64,000 nt of DNA from Candidatus Ruania gallistercoris (GTDB taxonomy: Bacteria; Actinomycetota; Actinomycetes; Actinomycetales; Beutenbergiaceae), in NCBI GenBank assembly GCA_019116305.1, contig DXBY01000078.1, forward strand, positions 1 through 64,000, in the 5' to 3' direction. Both the position numbers and the translations under genes were made by a program. This document shows positions 36,015 through 45,200 of this stretch, piece by piece. Under the pieces are notes generated by a model. That model did no database searches. It was not told where the DNA came from and saw only the letters and a list, made by a program, of their open reading frames with translations. The first letter of the stretch is position 1, and the number at the start of each line of letters is the position of its first letter.

Positions 36015-36749
36015 ATGTCCGTACCCACTCCTCAGGTGATCGGCATGCTCGGCGGGATGAGCTGGCAGTCCACGGCGACGTACTACCAGCTCGCCAACGA
36101 GCTGGTCGGCGAGCGCCTCGGCGGCCTGCACTCCGCCCGCCTCGTGCTCGCCTCCGTGGACTTCGCCGAGGTCGAGCAGATGCAGCAGGAGGACCGATGG
36201 CAGGAGGCCGGTGAGCTTCTCGCCCGCGAGGCCGCCGGGCTGCAGGCGGCCGGTGCCGAGCTGCTGCTGATCTGCACGAACACGATGCACAAGGTGGCCG
36301 GCCAGGTCCAGGACGCGGTCGACATCCCGCTGCTGCACCTGGCGGATGCCACCGCCGCGGCCATCACCGGCCGCGGACTGACCACTGTGGGGCTGCTCGG
36401 TACCGCGTTCACCATGGAGCAAGATTTCTACCGCGACCGGCTGGCCGCGCACGGACTGCGGGTGCTCGTGCCGGAGGCAGCGGACCGGACCGAGGTGCAC
36501 CGGATCATCTTCACCGAGCTGGTCCGCGGCGACCTGACCGAAGCCTCCCGGCAGGTCTACCGGGAGGTGATCGGCCGCCTGGTCGCCGCCGGCGCGGAGG
36601 GCGTGATCCTGGGCTGCACGGAGATCGAACTGCTGATCGCCGCGGCGGACTCCCCCGTGCCGGTTTTCCCCACTACCCGGCTGCATGTGCAGGCGGCCGT
36701 GGACGTGGCGCTCGGCACAGTCGAGGTCGGCGCGTTCGGGCCTGGCTGA
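36015..36749 (+). CDS. Aspartate/glutamate racemase family protein
   Basis: 244 residues. MLGGMSWQSTATYYQ at the N-terminus and the two-Cys catalytic pair C87 (ICTNTMHK) and C201 (GCTEIELL) are typical of cofactor-independent Asp/Glu racemases. It probably interconverts an acidic amino acid. Length and motifs are normal. CACGAT lies six bases before the ATG, so it may be leaderless. Confidence 0.88.
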   Translation: MSVPTPQVIGMLGGMSWQSTATYYQLANELVGERLGGLHSARLVLASVDFAEVEQMQQEDRWQEAGELLAREAAGLQAAGAELLLICTNTMHKVAGQVQDAVDIPLLHLADATAAAITGRGLTTVGLLGTAFTMEQDFYRDRLAAHGLRVLVPEAADRTEVHRIIFTELVRGDLTEASRQVYREVIGRLVAAGAEGVILGCTEIELLIAAADSPVPVFPTTRLHVQAAVDVALGTVEVGAFGPG

Positions 36750-36776
36750 GGCTGCCGCTCGGCCATACTTGTTCGG

Positions 36777-37991
36777 GTGAGCAATCGTGGGTCCGGGCGC
36801 CGGTGGGTCCCGTGGGTGGCCGCCGCCGTGCTGGTGGCGCTGCTGGCTGGGTTCGACCAGGGCGTCGTGATCGTCGTGCTCGCACTGGTCACCGGCGTGC
36901 TGGGGCTGGTGCTGCTGCTGATTCGCGGGTATCGCCGCCGCGGTGCGGGCCTGATCGCTGCCGGACTGGTGGCCACACTGGTCGGGGCTGCGGTCCTGGA
37001 TCCGGAGCCCACCGCCGAGCTACCGACCCCGACCGCTTCCGCGGAAGCGCCTACCACTCCCCCGGTGAACACACCTACGCCGGCCCGGGAGTCGCCGTCG
37101 CCGACGGTCGCCACGGACGAGACTCGGACCGCTTCCGCGGAAGCGCCCTCGGCAACCCCGACCCCGGCCGCACCGGAACCCGACTCCGACGGCGAGCTGC
37201 GCGCCGTCGACGTGCTCGCCCTGCTCGAGGTCAAGGGGCGGGCGCCGAAGACCGGCTACGACCGGGAGGCGTTCGCCTACCGGGAGGTGGACCTGGACCG
37301 CAACGGCTGCGACACGCGCAACGACATCCTGAACCGCGACCTGCAGGCCACCACCCACCGCCCGGGCACCGGCGGCTGCGTCGTGCTGACCGGCATGCTC
37401 GCGGACCCCTACAGCGGCGAGTGGATCAGCTTCGTGCGCGGCGCGGACACCTCCAGCGATGTGCAGATCGACCATGTGGTGGCCCTCTCCGACGCGTGGC
37501 AGAAGGGGGCGCAGGCGTGGGATCCAGGCACCCTGCAGGCGTTCGGCAACGACCCGCTGAACCTGCTCGCCGTCTCCGGCCCGCTGAACTCGCAGAAGGG
37601 CGACGGGGACGCTGCCACCTGGCTGCCGCCGGACCGGACCTACCGCTGCGACTACGTGGCCCGGCAGATCGCCGTGAAGTTCGCCTACGAGCTCTGGGTC
37701 ACCCCGGCCGAGCACGGGGCGATGGCGCGCATCCTGGACTCCTGCCCGGAGCAACGTCTGCCCGAGGGCCACACCCCGGCCCAGGAGCCTGCCACCGATC
37801 CCCCGACGCCACCGCCGGCCTACGAACCCAGCCCGGCTCCGCCGTCCACCCCGGCCGGCGACGCGCCCGCCGAACCGTACTACGCCAACTGCTCCGAGGT
37901 GCGCGCCGCGGGGGCGGACCCGATCCGAGAGGGTGATCCGGGGTGGAGCACCCGGTTCGACGGCGACGGCGATGGCGTGGGGTGTGAGTAG
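36777..37991 (+). CDS. Exported HNH-type nuclease with excalibur domain
   Basis: 404 residues from GTG. Three N-terminal membrane segments (about 10-75), a Pro/Thr/Ala-rich linker, a DUF1524-like HNH nuclease domain (VQIDHVVALSDAWQKGA, FGNDPLNLLAVSGPLNSQKG) and a C-terminal excalibur calcium-binding motif (FDGDGDGVGCE). The catalytic part should face outside, so it is probably a surface nuclease. The linker DNA has a 21-bp exact direct repeat. Confidence 0.85.
   Translation: MSNRGSGRRWVPWVAAAVLVALLAGFDQGVVIVVLALVTGVLGLVLLLIRGYRRRGAGLIAAGLVATLVGAAVLDPEPTAELPTPTASAEAPTTPPVNTPTPARESPSPTVATDETRTASAEAPSATPTPAAPEPDSDGELRAVDVLALLEVKGRAPKTGYDREAFAYREVDLDRNGCDTRNDILNRDLQATTHRPGTGGCVVLTGMLADPYSGEWISFVRGADTSSDVQIDHVVALSDAWQKGAQAWDPGTLQAFGNDPLNLLAVSGPLNSQKGDGDAATWLPPDRTYRCDYVARQIAVKFAYELWVTPAEHGAMARILDSCPEQRLPEGHTPAQEPATDPPTPPPAYEPSPAPPSTPAGDAPAEPYYANCSEVRAAGADPIREGDPGWSTRFDGDGDGVGCE
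37031..37147 (+). repeat. Pair of 21-bp direct repeats containing a palindrome
   Basis: An identical 21-bp sequence occurs at 37031-37051 and 37127-37147, 96 bp apart and in frame, coding T-A-S-A-E-A-P both times. Its core GCTTCCGCGGAAGC is a perfect 14-bp palindrome. It may be a duplication in a low-complexity linker. Confidence 0.8.
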
Positions 37992-38003
37992 TGCGCCCTG
38001 CGG

Positions 38004-38201
38004 CTATCGCCGGTCTCGACGACGCCGGCCGAGCACGTCGGATACGGCGCTCATCGCAGCGCCCACTGCGATCCCGATCGCGATGCCGATCGGCAGGTTG
38101 TCCGTCAGGATGCCGATGGTCACGCCGATCACCGCGCCGATGCCCATCCCGGCCCAGGATTCTGTCCCCCGGGCCCGGTCCTCGTTCGGGTCGGCAGCCA
38201 T
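38004..38201 (-). CDS. Small glycine-zipper membrane protein
   Basis: 65 residues from ATG 38201. Two hydrophobic segments with regular Gly/Ala spacing (MGIGAVIGVTIGILTD and IGIAIGIAVGAAMSAVSD), then a basic tail (LGRRRRDRR). Such small proteins are common in Actinobacteria; function unknown. It converges on the nuclease gene with 12 bp between stops. Confidence 0.6.
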   Translation of the reverse strand: MAADPNEDRARGTESWAGMGIGAVIGVTIGILTDNLPIGIAIGIAVGAAMSAVSDVLGRRRRDRR

Positions 38202-38231
38202 GAGAATCACTCTATGCGGCCGATGTCATTG

Positions 38232-38280
38232 CCGGATCCCCCGTGCGGCGGAGATCTGCCCCGCCGGCACGGGGGTCCGG
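38232..38280 (-). terminator. Large hairpin after the MerR/TipAS gene
   Basis: Arms 38232-38246 and 38267-38280 pair almost fully, with a nested GGCGG/CCGCC stem inside. It begins 2 bp downstream of the MerR gene stop on the minus strand. Confidence 0.55.
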
Positions 38281-38281
38281 A

Positions 38282-39028
38282 TCAGGCGGTGGCGCGGGCG
38301 ATGAACTCTAGCTGCTCGGGGCTGGGCCCGCCGTGCTCGCGCTGGATCTGCTCGGCGTTCTCCGCCTGCATGGTGTACAGCGAGTCGCGCAGCTGCTCAT
38401 CGCCGCGGTGGAACTGCGCCAGCAGGTCCTGCCACTCCTTGCCGAGTGCGCGCCCCTCCTCGCTGGTCGGGTCCACACCGTTCTCGACGGCGTTCTGCAC
38501 CCGGGCGATCAGGTCCGGCCAGGCGTGCTGCACCTGGGCGATCTGCTCCGCCTCGCTCTCCTGGCGCTGCGCCAGTTCGGCGAGCTGGTCCGGGGTGAAG
38601 TACTTCTCAACGGTCTTGTCCACGACGATCACCTTTCTGATCAGGGTCAACAAGTCGGCGGAAGTGCGGTCCTCGGCCGCGGTCAGGGTGGCCTGCAGGC
38701 TCGCCCGGAGCCGCGTCAGCTCGGTGAGCTGGCTCTGCACAGCGGCCAGGTGCCGGCTGAGCACGACCTCGAGCGGGACCGCGTCGGCCAGCACCGCACC
38801 GATGGTGTCCAGCGCCACGCCGAGCCGGCGCAGCGCCAGCACCTGGTAGACCCGCTCCACGTCGGCGCCGGTGTAGTACCGGTGCCCGGAGAACGCCTCT
38901 CGGGCCGGTGCGACCAGCCCGAGGTCGTCCCAGTGGTGCAGGGTGCGCACCGTCAGACCGGTGGCGCGGGCGAGATCGCCGATCTTCCAGGTCTGCCGGC
39001 CCGTCAATGCCTCCTGCTCCCTGGTCAC
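38282..39028 (-). CDS. MerR-family regulator with TipAS ligand-binding domain
   Basis: About 248 residues. MerR winged helix (WKIGDLARATGLTVRTLHHWDDLGLVAPA, GHRYYTGADVERVYQVLALR), a coiled-coil dimer helix, and a C-terminal TipAS-like domain (KYFTPDQLAELAQRQ ... EWQDLLAQFHRGDEQL). In Streptomyces TipA this domain traps thiopeptide antibiotics. GTG 39028 is favoured by GGAAGGA six bases upstream; GTG 39052 would add eight residues. Its own promoter region has the MerR-type 19-bp spacer. Confidence 0.88.
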   Translation of the reverse strand: MTREQEALTGRQTWKIGDLARATGLTVRTLHHWDDLGLVAPAREAFSGHRYYTGADVERVYQVLALRRLGVALDTIGAVLADAVPLEVVLSRHLAAVQSQLTELTRLRASLQATLTAAEDRTSADLLTLIRKVIVVDKTVEKYFTPDQLAELAQRQESEAEQIAQVQHAWPDLIARVQNAVENGVDPTSEEGRALGKEWQDLLAQFHRGDEQLRDSLYTMQAENAEQIQREHGGPSPEQLEFIARATA

Positions 39029-39079
39029 GAGGGATCCTTCCGTCGACTTCACCGGCCACGGATGCGGCCGGCGTCATGG

Positions 39080-39110
39080 ACGCTAGGACCTGACCTTACG
39101 TGAGGTTCAA
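39080..39110 (-). promoter_or_regulatory. MerR-type promoter with 19-bp spacer
   Basis: On the minus strand TTGAAC (39110-39105) and TAGCGT (39085-39080) are separated by 19 bp. The spacer start forms the dyad ACCTCACGTAAGGT (39093-39106). Overlong 19-bp spacers with a central dyad are the hallmark of promoters activated by MerR-family proteins. The regulator gene starts about 30-50 bp downstream, so this is probably an autoregulated promoter. Confidence 0.65.
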
Positions 39111-39505
39111 CCCCTCGGTTCCCCGCGGTAGGACCCGAAGGACCAGAGGTTGCCCTCCGGGTCGGCAGCGGTGAAGTCGTAGTTGCCGTAGTCCTGGGTG
39201 GCCGGTTCGCGCACGATGGTGGCACCAGCGGCCTTCGCCCGCGCGTAGACGTCGTCGACGTGGTCGGTGACCACGTAGCCGCCGAACGTCCCCGGTTCGC
39301 GGGTCCATTCGCGGTCGGGCTGGTAGGAGCCGAGCATGATGCCGCCGCCCTCGGGCCAGTCGAGCTGAGCATGGGCGACCTGGTCACCGTCGGCGTACAC
39401 GGCGGTCTTGATGAAGCCGAAGGCCTCGAGGAGAAAGTCGATCAGGGCCGGGCAGTCCCGGGCCTGCAGAGAGGGCCAGACAGTGGGTGCGGGTGTGTTG
39501 TTCAT
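39107..39505 (-). CDS. VOC-family (glyoxalase/bleomycin-resistance fold) protein
   Basis: 132 residues. LQARDCPALIDFLLEAFGF, VVTDHVDDVYARAKAAGATI and FTAADPEGNLWSFGSYRG are the paired beta-alpha-beta-beta-beta units of the fold, resembling PhnB-like VOC proteins. Substrate unknown. Its start overlaps the upstream AraC gene (ATGA) and its 3' end touches the MerR promoter. Confidence 0.8.
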   Translation of the reverse strand: MNNTPAPTVWPSLQARDCPALIDFLLEAFGFIKTAVYADGDQVAHAQLDWPEGGGIMLGSYQPDREWTREPGTFGGYVVTDHVDDVYARAKAAGATIVREPATQDYGNYDFTAADPEGNLWSFGSYRGEPRG

Positions 39506-40419
39506 AGGCTCGACTCTGCCCCGCGCTGGTGCCCACCGGCTTGGATGTTTCGGCGCTCTTCGCCGACCCAGCCGGTGGGTGCGGCGCCGGCGAACTCGTG
39601 GAACTCCCGGACCAGGTGGGACTGGTCGGCGTAGCCACAGCTGTGCGCAACCTCGGCGAGCGGGCGCGGGCGGCCGGTGCGCAGGCCGTCGGCGATCTGC
39701 CCGGAAGCGTGGGAGAACCGCATCAGCCGACTCACCATCTTCGGGCTGTGGCCCACCTCCCGGTCGAAGAGGGTGCGCAGCTGCCGCGGGCTGAGCGCCA
39801 CATGCTCGGCCAACCCGCTCATCGACCCGGTGCCGCGGTGGCGAGCCATCCAGGTCCAGGCCTCGGCCAGCTCCGGGCGGACCCGGGCCGAACGGCCGGC
39901 CGACTCGTAGCGCCCGCGCAGGTAGGCGGCGAGCCGGTTGAAGCGCCGGGACCAGTCCGGCTCCTCGAGCAGCTGCTCGCGCAGCCGGGCGACCTCCGGA
40001 CCGAGCAGATCGGTGCCCTCGATGGTGAGCACGTTCAGCTCCCGGGCCGGAACGCCGAACACGGCATGAGCAGCCAGCGGGTGGACAGCCAGCTGGATAC
40101 CGGCTTCATGGCTGGGCCGGCGGACGTAGGCGGAGACCGTGTGCAGGCCGGCGACCAGCACCTCGTTGCACGCGGCGTCGGTCGAAGCCAGGTGCTCTGG
40201 ACTCGCCCCGGTGGTGATCGGTTCGTCCAGAGAGAGGATGAACGTCAGGTGCGGCGAGGGCAGACCGCGATGGATCCCTGGCTGCTGATCAGCGCTGTGG
40301 TAGCCGACCGTGGAGGCGATCAGACCGGGCAGTGCCGGGGCGGCGCGCAGGAACGTGTACGGCGGCTCAACCTCGTCCCGCTGCGCCCGCTGGTCGCGCA
40401 CCGTCTGCCCGGAAGCCAT
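39502..40419 (-). CDS. AraC-family regulator
   Basis: 305 residues. An N-terminal cupin-like sensing domain is followed by an AraC double helix-turn-helix (LAEHVALSPRQLRTLFDREVG, VAHSCGYADQSHLVREFHEFAGAAPTGW). ATG 40419 is chosen because TATCGT (40431-40426) lies exactly six bases upstream; ATG 40461 would be upstream of that promoter. Translationally coupled to the VOC gene, which it may control. Confidence 0.83.
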   Translation of the reverse strand: MASGQTVRDQRAQRDEVEPPYTFLRAAPALPGLIASTVGYHSADQQPGIHRGLPSPHLTFILSLDEPITTGASPEHLASTDAACNEVLVAGLHTVSAYVRRPSHEAGIQLAVHPLAAHAVFGVPARELNVLTIEGTDLLGPEVARLREQLLEEPDWSRRFNRLAAYLRGRYESAGRSARVRPELAEAWTWMARHRGTGSMSGLAEHVALSPRQLRTLFDREVGHSPKMVSRLMRFSHASGQIADGLRTGRPRPLAEVAHSCGYADQSHLVREFHEFAGAAPTGWVGEERRNIQAGGHQRGAESSL

Positions 40420-40512
40420 CCGGCCACGATAGGCCGAAGGCGACCGGGGCGACAGTGCCACGTGCCAGCCGTCGGCGACTCGCCCGTCAGAGCAACCGCG
40501 TGACCAGGCCTC

Positions 40513-41478
40513 TCAGGGGCGGTAGCGCTCGGCGATAGCAGCGGCACGGCGATGCAGGGCGACCCGTAACGTGTCCGGGGCCACCACCTCGGCGTCGGTC
40601 TCCAGCTGCCAGAAGGCCCACACCGCGTGCCGCAGGTCCTCGAAGTCGACGTCGAGACGAACCCAGCCGTCCGCCTCGGGCTCCTCACAGCGGACTGCGC
40701 GCACAGTGCTGAGCAGTTCTTCGCGCCGCGTCGGATTGATCCGGACCAGGACCCGAAGGCGCTTCTCGGCGAGGAACTGGGCGGTTCGCTGAGTCCAGAT
40801 GCGATCAAGGTCAACTTCCGCCGGACGCTCCGCGCGGTCCGGCAGCGACTGTGCCGTCAGCATCCGGGAGACACGGTAGGTGCGGTCCTCCCGCGCCTTC
40901 ATCGCCACCAGGTAGGTGCGATCGCGGACGGTCACCAGACCGATCGGGTCGACGGTGTGCCAGGCGGGCTCCTTCTCGGGCGCGGCATACTGGAAGCGGA
41001 GCCGGTGGCCGGTGAGCACCGCCTGGCGGACCTGCCCCATCACTGCGCTGGCCGCCTCCTCGGGGACCAACCGCCTGGAGAGCAGATCTGTCTCCGGCTC
41101 GACCAGGAACCGCTGGGCGGCATCGCTCAGGCTGACTCGGTGACCCTCGGGCAGTGCATCCACCACTTTTCGCATGGCAGAGGCCAGAGCAGTGCTGAGG
41201 CCGAAGACCTTCTGGCTGCGCCCTGAGCTGGCGGTGAGCAGGGCGAGCGCCTCGTCATAGTTCAGCCCGGTCAGCTCGGTGCGCAGCCCGGGGAGGAGGG
41301 AGAACCCGCCGTATCGCCCGCGGTCGGCGTAGATGGGGACGCCTGCGGTCGACAGCGCCTCGACGTCGCGCAGCACGGTCCGCACGGACACCTCCAGCTC
41401 GCGAGCCAGCTCGCCCGCGGTCAGCCGACCTCGCTGCCGCAGGAGCAGCACCAGGGAGACCAACCGATCGGCGCGCAC
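40513..41478 (-). CDS. WYL-domain transcriptional regulator
   Basis: 321 residues. N-terminal winged helix (RLVSLVLLLRQRGRLTAGEL, VSVRTVLRDVEALSTAGVPI) and a central WYL domain (PEKEPAWHTVDPIGLVTVRDRTYLVAMKA) with C-terminal WCX extension. YafY/PafC-like. GTG 41478 lies six bases after CAGAAT (41490-41485), favouring it over an ATG at 41502. Divergent from the RidA-like gene. Confidence 0.85.
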   Translation of the reverse strand: MRADRLVSLVLLLRQRGRLTAGELARELEVSVRTVLRDVEALSTAGVPIYADRGRYGGFSLLPGLRTELTGLNYDEALALLTASSGRSQKVFGLSTALASAMRKVVDALPEGHRVSLSDAAQRFLVEPETDLLSRRLVPEEAASAVMGQVRQAVLTGHRLRFQYAAPEKEPAWHTVDPIGLVTVRDRTYLVAMKAREDRTYRVSRMLTAQSLPDRAERPAEVDLDRIWTQRTAQFLAEKRLRVLVRINPTRREELLSTVRAVRCEEPEADGWVRLDVDFEDLRHAVWAFWQLETDAEVVAPDTLRVALHRRAAAIAERYRP

Positions 41479-41553
41479 CCGATCATTCTGTCCAACAAAC
41501 ATGCCATGACGTGTCGTGTTTCGGGTTCAGGCTTGCTCTGACGGCGTTGAGGA

Positions 41554-41573
41554 CAGTGGCTGCCCAGCCACTG
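41554..41573. promoter_or_regulatory. 20-bp perfect inverted repeat upstream of the RidA gene
   Basis: CAGTGGCTG (41554-41562) and CAGCCACTG (41565-41573) are exact inverted copies with a 2-bp centre, 15-27 bp before the RidA start and in the gap shared with the WYL regulator. A likely operator for the WYL protein, though an RNA hairpin in the ridA leader is the alternative. Confidence 0.5.
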
Positions 41574-41587
41574 GGCGCCGCGCAACG

Positions 41588-41995
41588 ATGGGAGTCGCAG
41601 TGGAACGCACAGCAGTCAATCCGGTGAACTGGTCGCTGGAACTGGGGTTCAACCAGGGCGAGGTCGTGTCCGGGGTGAACCGGACCCTCTACATCTCGGG
41701 GCAGACGGCGATGAGCAAGGAGGGTAGGCCCGAGCACGAGGGCGACATCGCCGCGCAGCTCCGGCTCGCCGTGGACAACCTCGACGCAGTACTCACCGAG
41801 GCCGGCATGTCACTGATGAACCTGGTTCGGCTCACCGTGTACACCACGGACGTGGACGCGCTGTTCCCGCACTACGGTGTGCTCACTGCACGGCTCGACG
41901 CGGCGGGCGTCGCACCGACGACCACGATGCTCGGTGTGGGGCGACTCGCGGTCCCTGGCCAGCTGGTCGAGCTCGACGGCATCGCCGTGGCCTAG
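41588..41995 (+). CDS. RidA-family (YjgF/UK114) protein
   Basis: About 135 residues. GVNRTLYISGQTAMSKEGRP, LTEAGMSLMNLVRLTVYTTD and a C-terminal GVGRLAVPGQLVELDGIAVA match the family; the Arg of the RidA deaminase site (typically in a C/xxR motif) is not obvious, so it may be a non-deaminating member. GTG 41600 with GGGAG five bases upstream is an alternative start. Confidence 0.85.
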   Translation: MGVAVERTAVNPVNWSLELGFNQGEVVSGVNRTLYISGQTAMSKEGRPEHEGDIAAQLRLAVDNLDAVLTEAGMSLMNLVRLTVYTTDVDALFPHYGVLTARLDAAGVAPTTTMLGVGRLAVPGQLVELDGIAVA

Positions 41996-42024
41996 AAAGA
42001 CCACCGGCCGGAGCGGGAATGACG

Positions 42025-42062
42025 AACGGCGCGATCCCAGCTTTCGCTGGGATCGCGCCGTT
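42025..42062. terminator. Bidirectional terminator between RidA gene and tRNA
   Basis: Perfect 16-bp stem (42025-42040 with 42047-42062), loop CTTTCG. It lies 29 bp past the RidA stop and 3 bp past the tRNA CCA end, so it serves both convergent transcripts. Confidence 0.85.
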
Positions 42063-42065
42063 CCT

Positions 42066-42142
42066 TGGTGGCGGGGGGAGGATTTGAACCTCCGACCTCC
42101 GGGTTATGAGCCCGGCGAGCTACCGAACTGCTCCACCCCGCG
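42066..42142 (-). tRNA. Initiator tRNA-fMet (CAT)
   Basis: 77 nt including an encoded CCA (42066-42068). Minus-strand acceptor CGCGGGG pairs with CCCCGC while positions 1 and 72 (C-C) mismatch, and the anticodon stem has the three G-C pairs GGG-CTCATAA-CCC. Both are identity features of initiator tRNA. D and T arms are normal (GGTTCAAATCC). Confidence 0.95.
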
Positions 42143-42154
42143 TCGGTGTCATCC

Positions 42155-42184
42155 ACTCTACGGCAGCGTCGGGAGCAGGGGCAA
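42155..42184 (-). promoter_or_regulatory. Promoter of the initiator tRNA
   Basis: Minus strand TTGCCC (42184-42179), 18 bp, TAGAGT (42160-42155), ending 12 bp before the mature tRNA 5' end. Confidence 0.55.
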
Positions 42185-42191
42185 ATCCGCC

Positions 42192-42226
42192 GGCGGTGGC
42201 CCCGGTCACACCCCGGGGCCACCGCC
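42192..42226 (-). terminator. Terminator of the UPF0182 gene
   Basis: Fourteen-bp perfect stem (42192-42205 with 42213-42226) and a 7-nt loop, 13 bp downstream of the stop codon on the minus strand. Confidence 0.7.
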
Positions 42227-42239
42227 CTCCGCTGGAAGG

Positions 42240-45200
42240 TCAGCCCTCGCCGTCGGTCGGTTCCTCGGTCGCACCCTCGTCGCCGGAGCCGTCACCGGTG
42301 ATCGACTGACCGGTCAGCTCCTCCTCGGCCTCGATCGCCTCGGCCAGGGCTGCGTTCAACCGGTCCTGGGCGTCGCCGTAGGCGGCCCAGTCCCCGTCAG
42401 CCAGTGCGGTGCTGGACTCCTCCATCGCCTGGGCGGCGTCCGCGAGCGCCTGGTTCAGGCGCTGCTGGGCGTCGGAGTCGCTACCGCTACCGTCACCGCC
42501 GTCCTGACCAGAGCCGTCCCCGGTACCCTCGTCGGACCCGTCCCCGCTGGCCTCGTCCTCTCCAGGCTCCACTCCGGCGTCACCGGCGTTCGCCCCGGAG
42601 TCACCCTGGAACACCTGGTCGAGGGCTTCGTCCAGGGTTTGCGCGAACCCGATCTCGTCACCGAAGGCCACCAGCACTCGCCGCAACAACGGGAACTGGG
42701 TGCTGCCCGAGGACTGCACGTACACCGGTTGCACATACAACATGCCTTGACCGACCGGCAGGGTGAGCAGGTTGCCCTGGATCACCTGCGAACCGCCGCG
42801 GGAGAGGATGTTCAGCTCGTTGGCGGCGTCGGTGTCGGAGTCGAAGTTGTTCTGCACCTGCCCCGGTCCGGGCACTGTGAGATCTCGCGGCAGTTCGAGC
42901 AAGGTGATCGTGCCGTAATCCTCGGACACCTGCCCGGCCTCGCTTCCGGGCTCGGCGTTCACCGCCATGAACCCGGTGAGCACGTTGCGTTGGTCATCAT
43001 CCAGGATGAACGAGGAGGTCAGCGAGAAGTTCGCATTCTGCTCGTCGCCCGGCATCGCCAGGCTCAGGTAGTACGGCGGTTGTGGCACCTCGTTCGACTC
43101 CGTCGGGTCGTTCGGGACCCGCCAGAAGTCACTGCCGGTGTAGAAGGTGGACGCATCGGTCACGTGGTACTGGCTGAGCAGCTCGCGCTGCACCTTGAAC
43201 AGGTCCTCCGGGTACCGCAGGTGACCCATCAGGTCACCGCTGATCTCCGACAAGGGCTGGATCGTGTCCGGGTAGACCTCCATCCAGGTCTGCAGCACCG
43301 GGTCGTCGGGGATGAACTCCTCACCCTCACCACTGCCCTGCCCCCAGGCATACAGGGTCACCGAGCCGTCGTAGGCGTTCACCACCGCCTTGACCGAGTT
43401 GCGGATGTAGTTGATGTACTCCGGTAGCTCGGTGATCTGCTGCTGCTCACCGGTGGAGAGCGAGTCGGTGATCGCCGACTCCAGCTCCTGCCGAGCCGAG
43501 TACGGGTACTCGTTGGAGGTGGTGTAGGCATCGACCACCCAGACCACCTCGTTGGTGCCGTCCTCGTCGGTGTCCACGACCGCCGGGTAGGTGGTGCCGT
43601 CGGTGGTCAGGAACGGAGCCACCCGGTTCACCCGCTCGATCGGGTCCCGGTTGTACAGGATCTGCGACTCCTCGGTGACCCGGTCGGAGAAGATGATCTG
43701 CTCACTGCCGAACCGTGCGGCGTAGAGCAGCCGGTTCCACCAGTTGCCCACGGACGGTCCGCCGTCACCGGAGTAGGTGTTGTTCACCACGCCGTTCGGG
43801 GCACTGTCGTCCGGGTAGTCCAGCTCCCACGGTTCGGTCCCCTCGGGCGCACCCACGATGGAGTATTCCGGCGAGCTCGGGCTGAAGTAGATCCGCGGCT
43901 CGTAGTCACCGAACTCACCGACGCTCGGGATCCCGCGCTGGATGAACTGCGGGCGTCCGTCCGAGGTCACGGTGTTCCCGCGCGCGGCGACCACGCCGAA
44001 CCCGTGGGTGAAGACGGTGTGGTCGTTCACCCAGCTGCGCTGCCCGGAGCCCTCCAGGTCCAGCTCACGGACGGCGATCACGGTGTCCGTGCTCTCGCCA
44101 TCGATGTCGTACCGGTCCACGGCGAGGGTCTCCGGGAACGTGTAGTACTGCTTGTTCTGCTGCAGCTGGCGGAACGTCGGGGAAACGATGTTCGGGTCCA
44201 GCAGCCGGATGCTCGCCGTGGAGGCGGCATCCTCGCGCAGCGCCCCGGCCTCGGCCACCGTCTCCGCCTCGTACGGCTCCACCTCCACCCGGTTCAGCCC
44301 GTAGGCGTCATAGGTGGCATCGATGTTGCGCTGGATGTACTCGGACTCCAGCGCCTGGGCGTTCGGGTTCACCCGCACCGACTGGATGACCGCCGGGTAG
44401 GCCCAGCCGACCAGCAGACCGGAGACCACCATCAGCGCCACCCCGACAGCGGGCAGGCGCCAGTTCCCGCGGGCGCCGGTCCACACGAACAGCAGCGCCA
44501 CGAACACCGCGATGACGGCGAGGATCGCCTTGGCCGGCAGCACGGCGTTGATGTCGGTGTAGGAGGCGCCGTCGAACCGGTCCCCCACATCGGACAGCAG
44601 CGAGTACCGGTCCAGCCAGTAGTTCGCGCCGATCAGCAGGGTGATCACCGCGGCCAGGATGGCCGTGTGGATCCGCGCCGCCCGGGAGATCTTCTCCCCC
44701 TGGCCCATCGGCTGCAGCGCACCGTAGAGATAGTGCGTGAACACCGAGACCACGGCCGACAGGATCGCGGCCACCAGCAGGAAGGAGACGATGAACCGCA
44801 GGAACGGCAGCGTGAACATGAAGAAGGACAGATCGACACCGAACTGCGGGTCGTTCTGCCCCCACTCCTGCCCGTTCAGCGCCAGCAGCGCGTTCTGCCA
44901 CTGCGCAGTGGCGGTCGAGCCGGCGAAGAACGCGGCCACGATCGGCGCGCCCACGAACACTGCCCGCCGCAGCGGTTCGAACGCTTCCCGGTACCGGTCC
45001 AGGTCCTGCTGCTGTGGTGTGGTCGGCACGTACATCGGCCGGTTCCGGTAGGCCACCCGCAGGTTCACCCAGAGCGCGGCACCCATCACCAACGCGCCCG
45101 CCACGAACAGCACCGCCCGGGTGATCCACTCGGTCCGGATCACCTGGGTGTAGCCCAGCTGGTCGTACCACAGGTACTCGGTCCAGAACCGGGAGAGGAT

